Shown here: positions 8,290 through 17,670 of the stretch, piece after piece
Numbering within the stretch: the stretch's first letter is position 1
Layout of the letters: every line of letters begins with the position of its first letter
Assembly: GCF_900107685.1 (NCBI RefSeq)
Contig: NZ_FNRQ01000001.1
Location: forward strand, 1,302,001-1,366,000
Length of the DNA: 64,000 nt
Direction of reading: 5' to 3'
From: Paraburkholderia sartisoli
GTDB taxonomy: Bacteria; Pseudomonadota; Gammaproteobacteria; Burkholderiales; Burkholderiaceae
Program-made: the position numbers and the translations under genes
Notes under the pieces: generated by a model
What the model was told of the DNA's origin: nothing
Seen by the model: only the letters and a program-made list of their open reading frames with translations
Database searches by the model: none

Positions 8290-10203
8290 CTACCAGTGCA
8301 TGCCTGCTCCGACCGATGCGCCGAATTCACCACGCGAGCTGGCCGTGCCCTGAACCTTGTAGGCCCATTTCCCCGTGCCGGAGAGTTGCGACACGCCGAG
8401 CGCCACGGCGGACTGGCCGCCGTAAGTGCCGGCCGCGGCCGCCACCATGCCGTGACCGGGCAACACCGACTGGGGCAGGCCGGCGACCGCCAGCGCGGAG
8501 GCCGTGCCGCCGTAAGCGTCGCGGCGAGCGGATCGCACCTGGTTGTCGGTGTAGCTGTTCGCCTGGCTGACCGCGCCGCTCATCCCCTGGTTCAACTGGT
8601 TTACGTTCACCGCGTCGGTGCCCTGAACGCCGGCCGCGACGTTTCCAATCTGCCGCTCCGCGCCTGCCGCGCCAACCGAAACCGTATTCGCGCGATCCGC
8701 GATCGACCCGTCGCCGAGCGCCACGGCGTTGTCCGCGCTGGCGCTGGCTCCCGCGCCAAGTGCGGTTGCGCTCGCACCGCTTGCGACCGCGTTCGCACCG
8801 AGTGCGGCGGCGTTGGCTCCGGTTGCCCGGGCGTTCGCGCCAGCCGCGACGGAGTGCGTGCCGCTCGACTGTGCGGCTTCGGCATCGCGATCGCCATCGG
8901 CGCCAAAGAGCGGATTGGCGCCATTGACCGCGATATGCCCGATCGCGTCGCCTACCGCTGCGTTCAGCTGGCCGACGTTCACCGCGTCGAGCGCGTCGAT
9001 CCCGTTCGCAACGTTGTGGATGATCGTTCCGCCGTTCGCCGCGCTGCCGGCAAGCGTGATGCTGTCGTGGTTGACGGTGGTGTCGGGGTTCGTGTCGTAG
9101 GTGACGGCGCTTTCGGCGCGGGTTGCCGCCTGGTCGGCCTTTGCGCTCACCGCGTTCAGCTGCGCGACGTTGACCGCGTCGTGCGCATCGACGCCATCCG
9201 CGACGTTGTGAATCACCGTGCCGCCGCTTGCCGGATCGCCACCGAGAGTGAAGCTGTTGCGGTTGAAGGAGCCGTCCGCGTAGCGGTCGTAGAACGCGGC
9301 GCCTTCCACCTTGCTGTCGAGCGCTTTCAACTGGCTCAGATTGACCGCATCGGTATCGGCTGCGCCCGCGGCGACGTTCGTCACGCGCCGCTCCGCATTC
9401 GCCGCCCCCACGGAGACTTCGCCGGCGGCCGTGGCGCCCGCGATCATGAGCGTCGCGCCGACCGGCGTGAACGCGAGTGCGGCGAGATTCGCGTACGTCG
9501 TGGAGTCGGCGCCCAGCGCAACGCTGTTCGCCCGCGTGGCCTGGGCGCCGTTGCCGATCGCGACGGACGACACGCCGCTCGCATTCGCCGCCGCGCCGAC
9601 AGCCGTGCTGCGCGAACCTGTTGCCGTGGAAAAGATGCCGGTTGCCGTGGCGAGATCGACGGCTTTCGACTGATAACCGGCCGCGAACGCGCCGTTACCG
9701 TTGGCGCTCGCATCCTTGCCGGTCGCCATCGCGCCGAGCCCGCTGGCGCGCGCGTTGCCGCCGATCGCGATGGTGCCGGTACTGGTCGCGGCCGCGCCAT
9801 CGCCGATGGCAACCGCATCCGCGCTGGTCGCGCTCGCGCCGTTGCCGGTTGCGACGGCAGCCGTGCCGGTAGCACGCGCATTGGCGCCCGTCGCGATGCT
9901 TCTGGAGCCGGCAGCGGCCACGGCATTGTCGGAATCGTCGCTGGCGCCATCTGCCTTGAAATACGGATCGGTGCCGCTGACGGCGGAAACGGTTACGGCG
10001 GAGGTCGCCGCCGCCGCTGGCGGTCCTGGCTGCGGAACGCGGGTGGCAGAGGCATATGCCGATGTGGCCCCGGCCGTGGCCAGCAGGGTCGCTGTCACGA
10101 ACCGGATTAACAATCGCTTGCGTATTGCGCGTCGGGTCGAGACAGGACGCGCGTCACGGAAATCAGGTTTGACGTTGATAAATGGGTCGTAAAGTCGATG
10201 CAT
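8290..10203 (-). CDS. Trimeric autotransporter adhesin (YadA-like, type Vc secretion)
   Basis: Surface adhesin of 637 residues. A basic N-terminus and hydrophobic segment ending near ATSAYASA form the signal region (about residues 28-52). The passenger has many left-handed-helix head repeats such as ATGANARATG, VAIGDGAAAT and ALGANAVASG. At least four neck motifs of the form NVAxG-x4-DAVN-x2-QL punctuate it, with short stalk segments between. The last 75 residues form the YadA anchor, starting SALAVAGLPQS and ending SVGAGMHW with the C-terminal aromatic typical of outer-membrane barrels. It would trimerise and export its own passenger. It is short for the Burkholderia family. The AT-rich upstream sequence suggests horizontal acquisition or silencing. 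Confidence 0.93.
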   Translation of the reverse strand: MHRLYDPFINVKPDFRDARPVSTRRAIRKRLLIRFVTATLLATAGATSAYASATRVPQPGPPAAAATSAVTVSAVSGTDPYFKADGASDDSDNAVAAAGSRSIATGANARATGTAAVATGNGASATSADAVAIGDGAAATSTGTIAIGGNARASGLGAMATGKDASANGNGAFAAGYQSKAVDLATATGIFSTATGSRSTAVGAAANASGVSSVAIGNGAQATRANSVALGADSTTYANLAALAFTPVGATLMIAGATAAGEVSVGAANAERRVTNVAAGAADTDAVNLSQLKALDSKVEGAAFYDRYADGSFNRNSFTLGGDPASGGTVIHNVADGVDAHDAVNVAQLNAVSAKADQAATRAESAVTYDTNPDTTVNHDSITLAGSAANGGTIIHNVANGIDALDAVNVGQLNAAVGDAIGHIAVNGANPLFGADGDRDAEAAQSSGTHSVAAGANARATGANAAALGANAVASGASATALGAGASASADNAVALGDGSIADRANTVSVGAAGAERQIGNVAAGVQGTDAVNVNQLNQGMSGAVSQANSYTDNQVRSARRDAYGGTASALAVAGLPQSVLPGHGMVAAAAGTYGGQSAVALGVSQLSGTGKWAYKVQGTASSRGEFGASVGAGMHW

Positions 10204-10784
10204 TCCTAAAATACTCTGTCATGTTAAGACCGTGAGCTAATTCAGTGAACCCGCTTTCAGATCGATTAGCCTGTTCTGGCTTTCTTCAAACGATAAGAAT
10301 GCGGCCCAAACCGCTGCTGGCTATTCCAGTGCAGAATGGGGTGGATGCGAAAAGCGCCGTGCGAAGCGGGTTGCGCAGCGCTTTCTCACTGAAACGATCA
10401 CGGATTTGTTGCGGGGAAAATGATTTGATCTGATTTTCCCGTGTGGCAAATTTGGCAGGTATGAGTTAACTCTTAAATTCGTGGTGGCCATTCGGCCTAA
10501 GAGGAATATAAGAGTTTTTGCGAAACATTAATCTGTGACTGATATTTCCGTGTGGAAATTAAATCCGTGACCGATTGATTAATCGAATTCGTATTTTATG
10601 CGGATGAAAACGAGGCGCATCGGAACCAGAAACCGCCCGCGAAGAATCGCAGGCAAGTTCGCCTGCGACCATCGGCTGTTATCGGCGTCCACCGCACGCT
10701 TTTTCCCGTGCGAGGCCGACCTGCGTCAACCGTGCGCACAGGCAAACGTTCTACAATGATGACTGTTCCCGGACGTGAGTTTTC
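10204..10784. other. AT-rich intergenic region upstream of the adhesin gene
   Basis: About 580 bases, visibly richer in A and T (mainly 10204-10610) than anything around it. It holds the probable adhesin promoter on the minus strand and the beta-propeller promoter on the plus strand, where TACAAT at 10752-10757 is a plausible -10. A hairpin CGCAGGC-AAGTTC-GCCTGCG lies at 10648-10667. A 62-codon open frame at 10245-10433 looks accidental. Confidence 0.5.
10434..10575. repeat. Short imperfect direct repeats upstream of the adhesin gene
   Basis: Two pairs of repeats sit in the AT-rich region. TTTTCCCGTGTGGCAAATTT (10434-10453) resembles TATTTCCGTGTGGAAATTAA (10543-10562). ATCTGTGACTGAT (10531-10543) resembles ATCCGTGACCGAT (10563-10575), 32 bases apart. 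Spacings near multiples of a helical turn would suit a regulator binding repeatedly to one DNA face, but none is recognised. Confidence 0.4.
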
Positions 10785-11798
10785 ATGCGCAATTTTTTTC
10801 TCTCCCGCCTGACCAGTACGCTGGCGGCGGGCGCTGCCCTGGTTGTCGCAGCGGGCTTTTTTTCTCCGTTGGCGCAAGCGAACAATGTGATCGTTCTCAA
10901 TTCCGGCGAGGCAACGCTTAGCCTCGTCGACGAGGCGACCCGTCAGGTCGTCGGCACCGTCCCAACCGGCAAGGAACCACATCATCTGATGGTGACGCCG
11001 GACAATTCGTCGCTGATCGTCGCTAACTCGGTCTCGAACAACCTGATGTTCGTCGATCCGAAAACGGGCAAGGTGCAGCGCTGGGTCGAAGGCATCGAAG
11101 ATCCCTATCAGATCGGTTTTTCGCCGGATCACAAGTGGATGGTCACCACGGGCCTGCGGCTCGACCGGCTCGATATCTATCACTATGACGGCCACAACAT
11201 GGCGCTTGCGAGCCGTCTGCCGCTCGGCGTGATGCCGAGTCACATGGCGTTCACGACCGACAGCAAAACGGTGTTCGTCACGTTGCAGGTGTCGGGTGAA
11301 CTCGCCGCGATCGATCTCGCGACGCAGCAGGTCAAGTGGAAGATGAAGGTCGGCAAGGTGCCGGCTGGCCTCTGGATGACGCCGGGCGAGAAATATCTGC
11401 TGGTCGGCATGACGGGCTCGGATTATGTCGCGGTGGTCGACTGGAAAAACCAGAAGATCGTGAAAACGATTCCGACGGGTAAGGGCGCGCACAACTTCCG
11501 CTCGCTGGCTGACGGCAAGCACGTTGCGGTGTCGAATCGTGTCGCGAGCACCATCAGCATCATCGACGAGGACACGCTCACGAACGTCGGCGACATCACG
11601 GGCCTGATGGCGGGGCCGGACGATATGGAACTTTCGGCCGACAAGCGCTATCTGTGGGTGACGTTCCGGTTCGCGAAGCACATCGGTATCATCGATCTGT
11701 CGACGCGCAAGCTGATCCAGACGATCGCAGTGGGCCGCTCGCCGCATGGCATCTATTTCTTCGACCGTGCGCCGGTTACGGCGCCGAACGGCGCATAG
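10785..11798 (+). CDS. Periplasmic YVTN-family beta-propeller protein
   Basis: Protein of 337 residues with a signal peptide (MRNFFLSRLT, hydrophobic core, cleavage near AQA-NN at about residue 33). The rest is a chain of roughly 40-residue blades recognisable by VVGTVPTGKEPHHL, VANSVSNNLMFVDPKTGKV, SRLPLGVMPSHMAF, KMKVGKVPAGLWM and IAVGRSPHGIYF, i.e. the YVTN/surface-antigen-like seven-bladed propeller. Such proteins bind ligands or accompany periplasmic redox proteins, but the substrate cannot be told here. The sterol-desaturase-family gene follows after 87 bases on the same strand, so they may form a two-gene unit. No strong Shine-Dalgarno is visible. Confidence 0.88.
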   Translation: MRNFFLSRLTSTLAAGAALVVAAGFFSPLAQANNVIVLNSGEATLSLVDEATRQVVGTVPTGKEPHHLMVTPDNSSLIVANSVSNNLMFVDPKTGKVQRWVEGIEDPYQIGFSPDHKWMVTTGLRLDRLDIYHYDGHNMALASRLPLGVMPSHMAFTTDSKTVFVTLQVSGELAAIDLATQQVKWKMKVGKVPAGLWMTPGEKYLLVGMTGSDYVAVVDWKNQKIVKTIPTGKGAHNFRSLADGKHVAVSNRVASTISIIDEDTLTNVGDITGLMAGPDDMELSADKRYLWVTFRFAKHIGIIDLSTRKLIQTIAVGRSPHGIYFFDRAPVTAPNGA

Positions 11799-11885
11799 GT
11801 CGCGACCCGCACGGGCGATGCATGATGCAGAAGCACCGGGTTGACATATTGCGTTGAAGTACCGCGTTGAAGCACAGCAGGCACC

Positions 11886-12884
11886 ATGTTCCATACGATT
11901 TTTTCGATTCTCGATAGTTTCGTCTCCGCAGTGCAGACGCTGCTGTACGTCGACATCGTGCAGCCGCTGCTGTATCGCCTCGACCTGATGGACTACGACG
12001 AGGACACCTACGACAGCCTCTACTGGGTGATCGTCGGTGTGTTCGAGGTGCTGGCCATGTATGCCGTGCTGCGGCCGCTGGAGGCGTTGCGTCCCGTCGA
12101 GCGGTGGGAGAACCGCAAGGCGGTGCGGGTCGACGTGCTCTACACGTGGATCGCGAAGCTCGGCATCCTGAACCTGTTTTTCTTCTTCGCGCTGCAGCCG
12201 TTTTTCGACGGCATACAGGGCTGGCTGCGGCTGCACAACATTGCGAACATCGAGTTCGACAACCTGTGGCCGGGCGTCACCACACAACCGCTCGTCACGT
12301 TCCTGATGTACCTGGTCGTGCTCGATTTCGCGGGGTACTGGTATCACCGCGGCGAACATCGCTTCGGGCTCTGGTGGGAACTGCACGCGGTGCATCACAG
12401 CCAGCGCCAGATGTCGCTGTGGTCCGACGACCGTAACCATCTGCTCGACGACGTGCTGCAGGCGTGCTTTTTCGCTGTGATCGCGCTGGTGATTGGCGTG
12501 CCGCCGTCGCAGTTCGTCGTGCTCATCGCTATTACGAATCTCGCGCAGAGCGTCCAGCACGCCAATATCCGGATGTATTTCGGCTGGCTGGGCGAGCGGC
12601 TGCTCGTCAGCCCGACGTTCCATCGCCGGCATCACGCAATGGGTTACGGCCATGAGGGCACGACCTACGGATGCAATTTCGGCGTGCTGTTTCCGTGGTG
12701 GGATCAGCTGTTCCGGACGGCTTCGTGGGTGCGCGACATGGAGCCGACCGGCATTCGGGACCAGCTCGAAGGCCGCCAGTACGGCGACGGCTTCTGGGCG
12801 CAGCACTGGCTCGCACTCGTGCGCATTGCCCGGCGGCTCGCCCCAGGACGCCGTGGGCAGGGTAGCGACGCCGCGCCTGTCTGA
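11886..12884 (+). CDS. Sterol desaturase / fatty acid hydroxylase family membrane protein
   Basis: Integral membrane di-iron oxygenase-type protein of 332 residues. Hydrophobic helices lie near residues 38-65 and 90-115 and between the histidine boxes. The histidine motifs are visible: HRGEH, then HAVHHS about 15 residues later, and HRRHH near residue 245, as in the fatty acid hydroxylase superfamily. The enzymes insert oxygen or a double bond into lipids; the substrate here is unknown. It follows the beta-propeller gene on the same strand by 87 bases. The start at 11886 is reasonable in context (MFHTIFSILDSF) although the ribosome binding site is weak. Confidence 0.9.
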   Translation: MFHTIFSILDSFVSAVQTLLYVDIVQPLLYRLDLMDYDEDTYDSLYWVIVGVFEVLAMYAVLRPLEALRPVERWENRKAVRVDVLYTWIAKLGILNLFFFFALQPFFDGIQGWLRLHNIANIEFDNLWPGVTTQPLVTFLMYLVVLDFAGYWYHRGEHRFGLWWELHAVHHSQRQMSLWSDDRNHLLDDVLQACFFAVIALVIGVPPSQFVVLIAITNLAQSVQHANIRMYFGWLGERLLVSPTFHRRHHAMGYGHEGTTYGCNFGVLFPWWDQLFRTASWVRDMEPTGIRDQLEGRQYGDGFWAQHWLALVRIARRLAPGRRGQGSDAAPV

Positions 12885-13153
12885 GCCGCCCGCGCGCGTT
12901 TCTTCCGCTCCGTCTGGTTTTGCCTGCAATCAGCGGGTGTACCGTCACTCACGCTTCTGTTCATACGCCGCCGCAGTGGGTTTTCCCGGCGGCGCGGTCC
13001 CTGGTTTATCCTGTCCACAGTTCGACTGACGATGATCGCGGTTGAAGGCGTGTGTGTCTGACGTGTTCGCATTGACCTCCCGTTCGCCGGCCGTTCCGAT
13101 CGTCGCCCTGTTTCTCATCCATTCACTGCTTCATTGACCGGTATCTGGCTCGC

Positions 13154-13984
13154 ATGAATGATCTGTTGCGCTCGTTCGGGCGCGCACTTTCCAGCGCGCT
13201 CCATCCGCGCATGCTTTGGCTGACGTTCATGCCGTTCGCGGCGGCGGCGATTGTATGGGGCGTCATCCTGTGGTTTTCCTGGCAGGCGTGGACCGATGCC
13301 ACGCGCGCGTGGCTCGAGAGCTGGGCGTTCACCACGTCGCTCTATGGCATGTTCGACTGGCTCGGGTTTTCGTCGCTGCATGCGGTGATCGCGCCGTTCA
13401 TCGTGATTGCGCTCGCGATCCCGCTGATCGTCCTGACCGTGCTGCTGCTGATCGCGACGCTCTCAATGCCGGCCGTCATCCGTTACCTCGCTGTCAGGCA
13501 GTTCGCCAGCCTGGAGATGCGCCGCGGCGGAACGTGGTACGGTAGCCTGATCCACGCGCTGTGGACGACGCTCATCTGTCTCGTGCTGCTCGTGGTGACG
13601 CTGCCGCTGTGGCTCGTGCCGCCGTTCTTCGCGCTAATTCCTCCGCTGTTGTGGGGCTGGCTGACGTATCGCGTCATGACGTACGACGCGCTCGCGTTAC
13701 ATGCCACCACCGAGGAGCGTCGCGCGCTGGTGCGCCGGCACCGCTTGCCGTTGTTGCTGATCGGCGTCGCGAGCGGTCTGCTGGGGTCGCTGCCGACGCT
13801 GCTCTGGGCGTCGTCGGTCTGGCTGATCGTGCTGTTTCCGGTCGTCACGGCCGCGACCATCTGGATCTATGCGTTTATCCTGGTCTTTTCGGCGCTGTGG
13901 TTCGGGTATTACTGCCTGCGCGCGTTGCAGCGCATGCGTGCGGAAGAACACGGGACGCACACCGCAGTGACGGTTCCATACTGA
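13154..13984 (+). CDS. EI24 domain-containing (CysZ-like) membrane protein
   Basis: Membrane protein of 276 residues with about six hydrophobic segments (residues about 22-42, 68-105, 135-165, 195-255). The arrangement and motifs such as WLTYRVMTYDALA match the EI24/CysZ family, whose E. coli member CysZ is a sulfate channel. No sulfate-assimilation genes are adjacent, so transport of sulfate is not supported by context. The gene starts 270 bases after the desaturase-family gene and is followed after 25 bases by the molybdopterin-binding-domain gene, with which it probably forms an operon. Confidence 0.85.
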   Translation: MNDLLRSFGRALSSALHPRMLWLTFMPFAAAAIVWGVILWFSWQAWTDATRAWLESWAFTTSLYGMFDWLGFSSLHAVIAPFIVIALAIPLIVLTVLLLIATLSMPAVIRYLAVRQFASLEMRRGGTWYGSLIHALWTTLICLVLLVVTLPLWLVPPFFALIPPLLWGWLTYRVMTYDALALHATTEERRALVRRHRLPLLLIGVASGLLGSLPTLLWASSVWLIVLFPVVTAATIWIYAFILVFSALWFGYYCLRALQRMRAEEHGTHTAVTVPY

Positions 13985-14009
13985 ATCCCTTTTTCAGGAA
14001 GAGGCGGCA

Positions 14010-14840
14010 ATGGCATTTGGCGTCATCATCATCGGCGACGAAATCCTGTCGGGCAGGCGAACCGACAAACATCTGCCGAAAGTCATCCAGCTTTTGACGG
14101 AGCGCGGCCTCGCACTGGGCTGGGCGGAATACATCGGCGACGACCCGGAACGCATCACGACGACGTTGCGCCGCTCGTTCGCGTCGGGCGACATCGTGTT
14201 TTCGACGGGCGGTATCGGCGCGACACCGGACGATCACACCCGTCAATGCGCCGCGGCTGCGCTCGGCGTCCCGCTCGAACTGCACGCCGAGGCCGCACGG
14301 CTGATCCGGGAGCGGATCAGGGACATGCACGCGGACGTTCCCGGTGCGCCGCCGGACCTCGATTCCCCGGAGAACCGCCATCGTCTGAACATGGGCACGT
14401 TCCCGCGCGGCGCGTCGATCATTCCGAACGGTTACAACAAGATTCCCGGCTTCTCGGTCGGCGACCATCACTTTGTGCCGGGCTTTCCCGTGATGGCGTG
14501 GCCGATGATCGAATGGGTGCTGGATACCAAGTACGCGCATTTGCACCACGCGATGCCGCACGCGGAAAAGTCGCTTCTTGTATTCGAGTTGCCCGAATCG
14601 ACGCTCACGCCGCTCATGGAAAAGATCGAGCACGACTTTCCAGGTGTGCGCGTATTCAGCTTGCCGAGCGTCGGCGATGCGGAGCGGGGCGGCATCTACG
14701 CCCGTCGCCACATCGACCTGGGCGTGAAAGGCGAGCCCGAGGCGGTCGCCGCGGCGTTTGTGAAACTGCGCGCGGGCGTGCATCAGCTCGGTGGCGATAT
14801 CGTCGAGCTCGACGCGGCGCAGGCGAAACCTCGAGGTTGA
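14010..14840 (+). CDS. Molybdopterin-binding (MoaB/Mog, CinA N-terminal type) domain protein
   Basis: Cytosolic protein of 276 residues. The N-terminal 170 residues are a MoCF-binding fold: GVIIIGDEILSGRRTDKHLP at the start and VFSTGGIGATPDDHTRQ near residue 65, as in MoaB/MogA/CinA. The C-terminal nicotinamide-deamidase domain of full CinA is missing, so it is a stand-alone paralogue of uncertain function. AGGAAGAGG six bases before the ATG fixes the start. It follows the EI24 gene by 25 bases. Confidence 0.85.
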   Translation: MAFGVIIIGDEILSGRRTDKHLPKVIQLLTERGLALGWAEYIGDDPERITTTLRRSFASGDIVFSTGGIGATPDDHTRQCAAAALGVPLELHAEAARLIRERIRDMHADVPGAPPDLDSPENRHRLNMGTFPRGASIIPNGYNKIPGFSVGDHHFVPGFPVMAWPMIEWVLDTKYAHLHHAMPHAEKSLLVFELPESTLTPLMEKIEHDFPGVRVFSLPSVGDAERGGIYARRHIDLGVKGEPEAVAAAFVKLRAGVHQLGGDIVELDAAQAKPRG

Positions 14841-15143
14841 ACAAACCCGGTGGTTTTTCTCACAGCCGGCCGCCCGTCTGATCGCAAGGCGGCCGGCCTC
14901 GCGCGATCATTGTTGTGTCACATCCCGCGCTCAGGATGGCTGCCGTGAGCGGCGTGGCTTCGGTTAGCCCAGCGATCTGGAACGGCTTCGGGCGGTGTTG
15001 GACCTGCCGCTGCGGCCCGAAGGGCCGGGTGATCCGGCCAGCGTCGCGTCAATTCACTGCCGGTGGCCCCGGCCCGGCGCTTTCCGCCGCTCAGTCGATT
15101 GCTCGCCGCTCAGTCAGTCAGGACCGCATAACGCGAACACCCG
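14841..15143. other. Intergenic region between convergent genes, with a GC-rich hairpin
   Basis: About 300 bases. A ten-base-pair stem GCCGGCCGCC / GGCGGCCGGC (14865-14897) follows the molybdopterin-domain gene and probably acts as a transcription end, although it has no T-tract. I see no gene in the remainder. Confidence 0.45.
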
Positions 15144-15608
15144 TCACGCGCCGATCCACGGCAGACCGCGGAAACACCAGCCCGAGACCGTTTTCCGATG
15201 ACCCTGGCCGTCCTTGTCGCCTTCGAAGCCTTCCAGCAGGTCAAACGCCTGTGTAAAGCCGACCTGGGTTGCAGCGATGGCGGCGAGCTTGGAGCGGGCC
15301 GCGCTGCGGCACAGAAACAGCACGGGCGTGTCCGGCGCGGCAACCTTGCCCAGCTGGTCGAGAAATTCCGGGTTCGGTACGCCGCCCGGATAACGTGTCC
15401 ACTCGACATGGGCGTATTGCCCGTCACCGATGACCGGCCTGCCTACCCAGTCGAGTTCGGCACGGGTGCGAACGTCGACGAGACGTGTGCGCGGATCAAG
15501 TTGAAGAAGCTCGAATGCCTCCGCGGGCGACAGTGCGCCCGCATACGGCAACTGGTTCTCGATACGCCGTTTTCCGGCTTGCACGTACAACTGTTCGAGC
15601 GTACTCAT
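15144..15608 (-). CDS. Rhodanese-like domain protein
   Basis: Single rhodanese domain of 154 residues, cytosolic. The active-site loop is CRSAAR (VLFLCRSAARSKLAA), with the upstream LVDVRTRAELDWVGRP motif typical of the fold. Such proteins transfer sulfane sulfur from thiosulfate or persulfides; the acceptor is unknown. I chose the ATG at 15608 because AAGGAGAT lies eight bases upstream; a longer frame to 15647 lacks this signal. It is divergent from glnA, with 440 bases between them holding the glnA control sites. Confidence 0.9.
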   Translation of the reverse strand: MSTLEQLYVQAGKRRIENQLPYAGALSPAEAFELLQLDPRTRLVDVRTRAELDWVGRPVIGDGQYAHVEWTRYPGGVPNPEFLDQLGKVAAPDTPVLFLCRSAARSKLAAIAATQVGFTQAFDLLEGFEGDKDGQGHRKTVSGWCFRGLPWIGA

Positions 15609-15787
15609 GACAGCAAATCTCCTTCCGGCTGGAAACCAAAAGCCCATTCTAGCGCGCAGGCCACGTCACGCGTACCTGGCCATCCTGCCGATGCCCAATC
15701 CAGCGGACGCCTGCTATGCTCCATTGAGGTGCAAATACGGCCCGATGCACCAAAACGGAATGACCGAATCGGCTTCTTCAGCTATCA

Positions 15788-15802
15788 GCACCATGTTGGT
15801 GC
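15788..15802 (+). promoter_or_regulatory. NtrC-type enhancer palindrome upstream of glnA
   Basis: GCACC-ATGTT-GGTGC matches the NtrC consensus GCACY-N5-RGTGC in every specified position. A weaker half-site, GCACCAAAACGG, starts at 15747, 41 bases away. Both lie 100-155 bases upstream of the sigma-54 promoter, the normal place for NtrC enhancers, and NtrC is encoded just downstream of glnA. Confidence 0.8.
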
Positions 15803-15901
15803 GAATTGGTGTGAGGTATCGCGAGTGACATGCGGCACTGCGTATTGAGATTCCCCGTAAGTGCGCGTAGCGGAAGGCTTTTGCGCCAGTCTGGAACATA
15901 T

Positions 15902-15916
15902 TGGCACGGAAGCTGC
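15902..15916 (+). promoter_or_regulatory. Sigma-54 (RpoN) promoter of glnA
   Basis: TGGCACGGAAGCTGC matches TGGCACG-N4-TTGC with only one mismatch (C for the first T of the -12 element). The GG and GC dinucleotides are correctly spaced. Predicted transcription start is near 15928, leaving a leader of about 120 bases that contains a small stem-loop. Confidence 0.8.
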
Positions 15917-15954
15917 TTTATAGTGGCCGATCGATTCGACCGACTTTTTTTAGT

Positions 15955-15971
15955 CCGATCTGCGTGATCGG
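15955..15971 (+). other. Small stem-loop in the glnA leader
   Basis: CCGATC-TGCGT-GATCGG can fold into a six-base-pair hairpin inside the predicted glnA leader. It is too weak to call a terminator and its role is unknown. Confidence 0.35.
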
Positions 15972-16048
15972 ATAGACGGACGGTAGCGGGTCAGCTAGAT
16001 TTGGGCGGCGGCAGAATCCGCCGAATTTGTTAATCAGGAGAATAGGTT

Positions 16049-17464
16049 ATGAGTAAATCCGTGGCCGACGTCATGCAACTCGTCAAGGACGAGGACGTCA
16101 AGTTTGTCGATTTCCGTTTCACCGACACGCGCGGCAAGGAGCAACACGTTTCGGTGCCGGTGTCGCACTTCGACGATGACAAGTTTGAAAGCGGCCATGC
16201 GTTTGACGGTTCATCGATTGCCGGCTGGAAGGGCATCGAAGCTTCGGACATGCTGCTCGTTCCGGACCCCGACACGGCATTCATCGACCCGTTCTATGAA
16301 GAGTCGACCCTCGTCATGACCTGTGACGTCGTCGAACCGGCGGACGGCAAGGGCTACGAACGCGACCCGCGTTCGCTGGCCAAGCGCGCTGAAGCGTATC
16401 TGAAGAGCACGGGTCTCGGCGACACGGCGTTCTTCGGTCCGGAACCCGAATTCTTCATTTTCGACTCGGTCCGTTGGAACACGGACATGTCGGGCTGCTT
16501 CGTGAAGATCGGCTCGGAAGAAGCACCGTGGTCGTCGGGCAAGGAATTCGAAGGCGGCAACACGGGTCACCGTCCGGGCACGAAGGGCGGCTACTTCCCG
16601 GTCGCGCCGGTCGACCAGTTCCAGGACATCCGTTCGGAAATGTGTCTGCTGCTCGAACAGATCGGCATCCCGGTCGAAGTGCATCACCACGAAGTGGCAG
16701 GTCAAGGCCAGAACGAAATCGGCACGAAGTTCTCGACGCTCGTGCAGCGCGCGGACTGGACGCAGCAACTGAAGTACATCGTCCACAACGTCGCGCACAC
16801 GTACGGCAAGACGGCGACGTTCATGCCGAAGCCGGTCGTCGGCGACAACGGTTCGGGCATGCACGTTCACCAGTCGATCTGGAAGGACGGCCAGAACCTG
16901 TTCGCGGGTAACGGCTACGCGGGCCTGTCGGAATTCGCGCTGTTCTACATCGGCGGCATCATCAAGCACGCCCGTGCGCTGAACGCCATCACGAACCCGA
17001 CGACGAACTCGTACAAGCGTCTCGTGCCGCACTTCGAAGCACCGGTGAAGCTGGCCTACTCGGCACGCAACCGCTCGGCATCGATCCGCATTCCGCACGT
17101 GTCGAACCCGAAGGGCCGCCGTATCGAAACGCGCTTCCCGGATCCAATGGCCAATCCGTACCTGTGCTTCTCGGCGCTGATGATGGCGGGTCTCGATGGC
17201 GTGCAGAACAAGATCCATCCGGGCGAAGCAGCGGACAAGAACCTGTACGACCTGCCGCCGGAAGAAGATGCAAAGATCCCGACCGTGTGTGCCGGCCTCG
17301 ACCAGGCGCTGGACGCATTGCACAACGACCGCGAGTTCCTGACGCGCGGTGGCGTGTTCACGGACTCGATGATCGACGCTTACCTGGAACTGAAGGAAGC
17401 GGAACTTCAACGTGTGCGCATGACCACGCACCCGGTCGAGTTCGAACTGTACTACTCGCTGTAA
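16049..17464 (+). CDS. glnA: Glutamine synthetase, type I
   Basis: Makes glutamine from glutamate, ammonia and ATP; the main ammonia-assimilating enzyme, a cytosolic dodecamer. At 471 residues it has the normal length of GSI. Visible motifs are [13 protein letters not shown], the metal-binding [22 protein letters not shown], and the adenylylation site NLYDLPPEE, whose Tyr is the target of GlnE in the beta-type enzyme. AGGAG precedes the ATG by nine bases. Expression is expected from the sigma-54 promoter under NtrC control, and ntrB and ntrC follow on the same strand after a terminator. Confidence 0.98.
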   Translation: MSKSVADVMQLVKDEDVKFVDFRFTDTRGKEQHVSVPVSHFDDDKFESGHAFDGSSIAGWKGIEASDMLLVPDPDTAFIDPFYEESTLVMTCDVVEPADGKGYERDPRSLAKRAEAYLKSTGLGDTAFFGPEPEFFIFDSVRWNTDMSGCFVKIGSEEAPWSSGKEFEGGNTGHRPGTKGGYFPVAPVDQFQDIRSEMCLLLEQIGIPVEVHHHEVAGQGQNEIGTKFSTLVQRADWTQQLKYIVHNVAHTYGKTATFMPKPVVGDNGSGMHVHQSIWKDGQNLFAGNGYAGLSEFALFYIGGIIKHARALNAITNPTTNSYKRLVPHFEAPVKLAYSARNRSASIRIPHVSNPKGRRIETRFPDPMANPYLCFSALMMAGLDGVQNKIHPGEAADKNLYDLPPEEDAKIPTVCAGLDQALDALHNDREFLTRGGVFTDSMIDAYLELKEAELQRVRMTTHPVEFELYYSL

Positions 17465-17473
17465 GTGGCGATG

Positions 17474-17554
17474 GCGCTTCGCCGGAGGAAGGCGAAGCGC
17501 GCGTCCGAACGTTCGCGATCGGTCACGAAGGGACGGCGGCGCCGTCCCTTTTTT
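17474..17554 (+). terminator. Hairpin plus intrinsic terminator after glnA
   Basis: Two structures lie in tandem. GCGCTTCGCC / GGCGAAGCGC (17474-17500) is followed by GGGACGGC-GGC-GCCGTCCC with a T6 run (17530-17554), a textbook terminator. It would separate high-level glnA transcription from low-level ntrBC transcription. Confidence 0.88.
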
Positions 17555-17670
17555 GTTGAGCGTTCGCGCAGCGTTGCGGGACCGTTTTCAATGCTGTCGA
17601 TGCTGTTGCCGTACTCCGGGTTAGCCGTGTTCGCGTCATCACCGTTTCATACCGACCAGATTGATACAAG

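Noticed and set aside
10245..10433. 62-codon open frame in the AT-rich region upstream of the adhesin
   Set aside because: No Shine-Dalgarno and no similarity; probably chance.
10596..12929. 777-codon minus-strand frame across the propeller and desaturase genes
   Set aside because: No recognisable domain, and it spans two well-defined plus-strand genes plus an intergenic gap.
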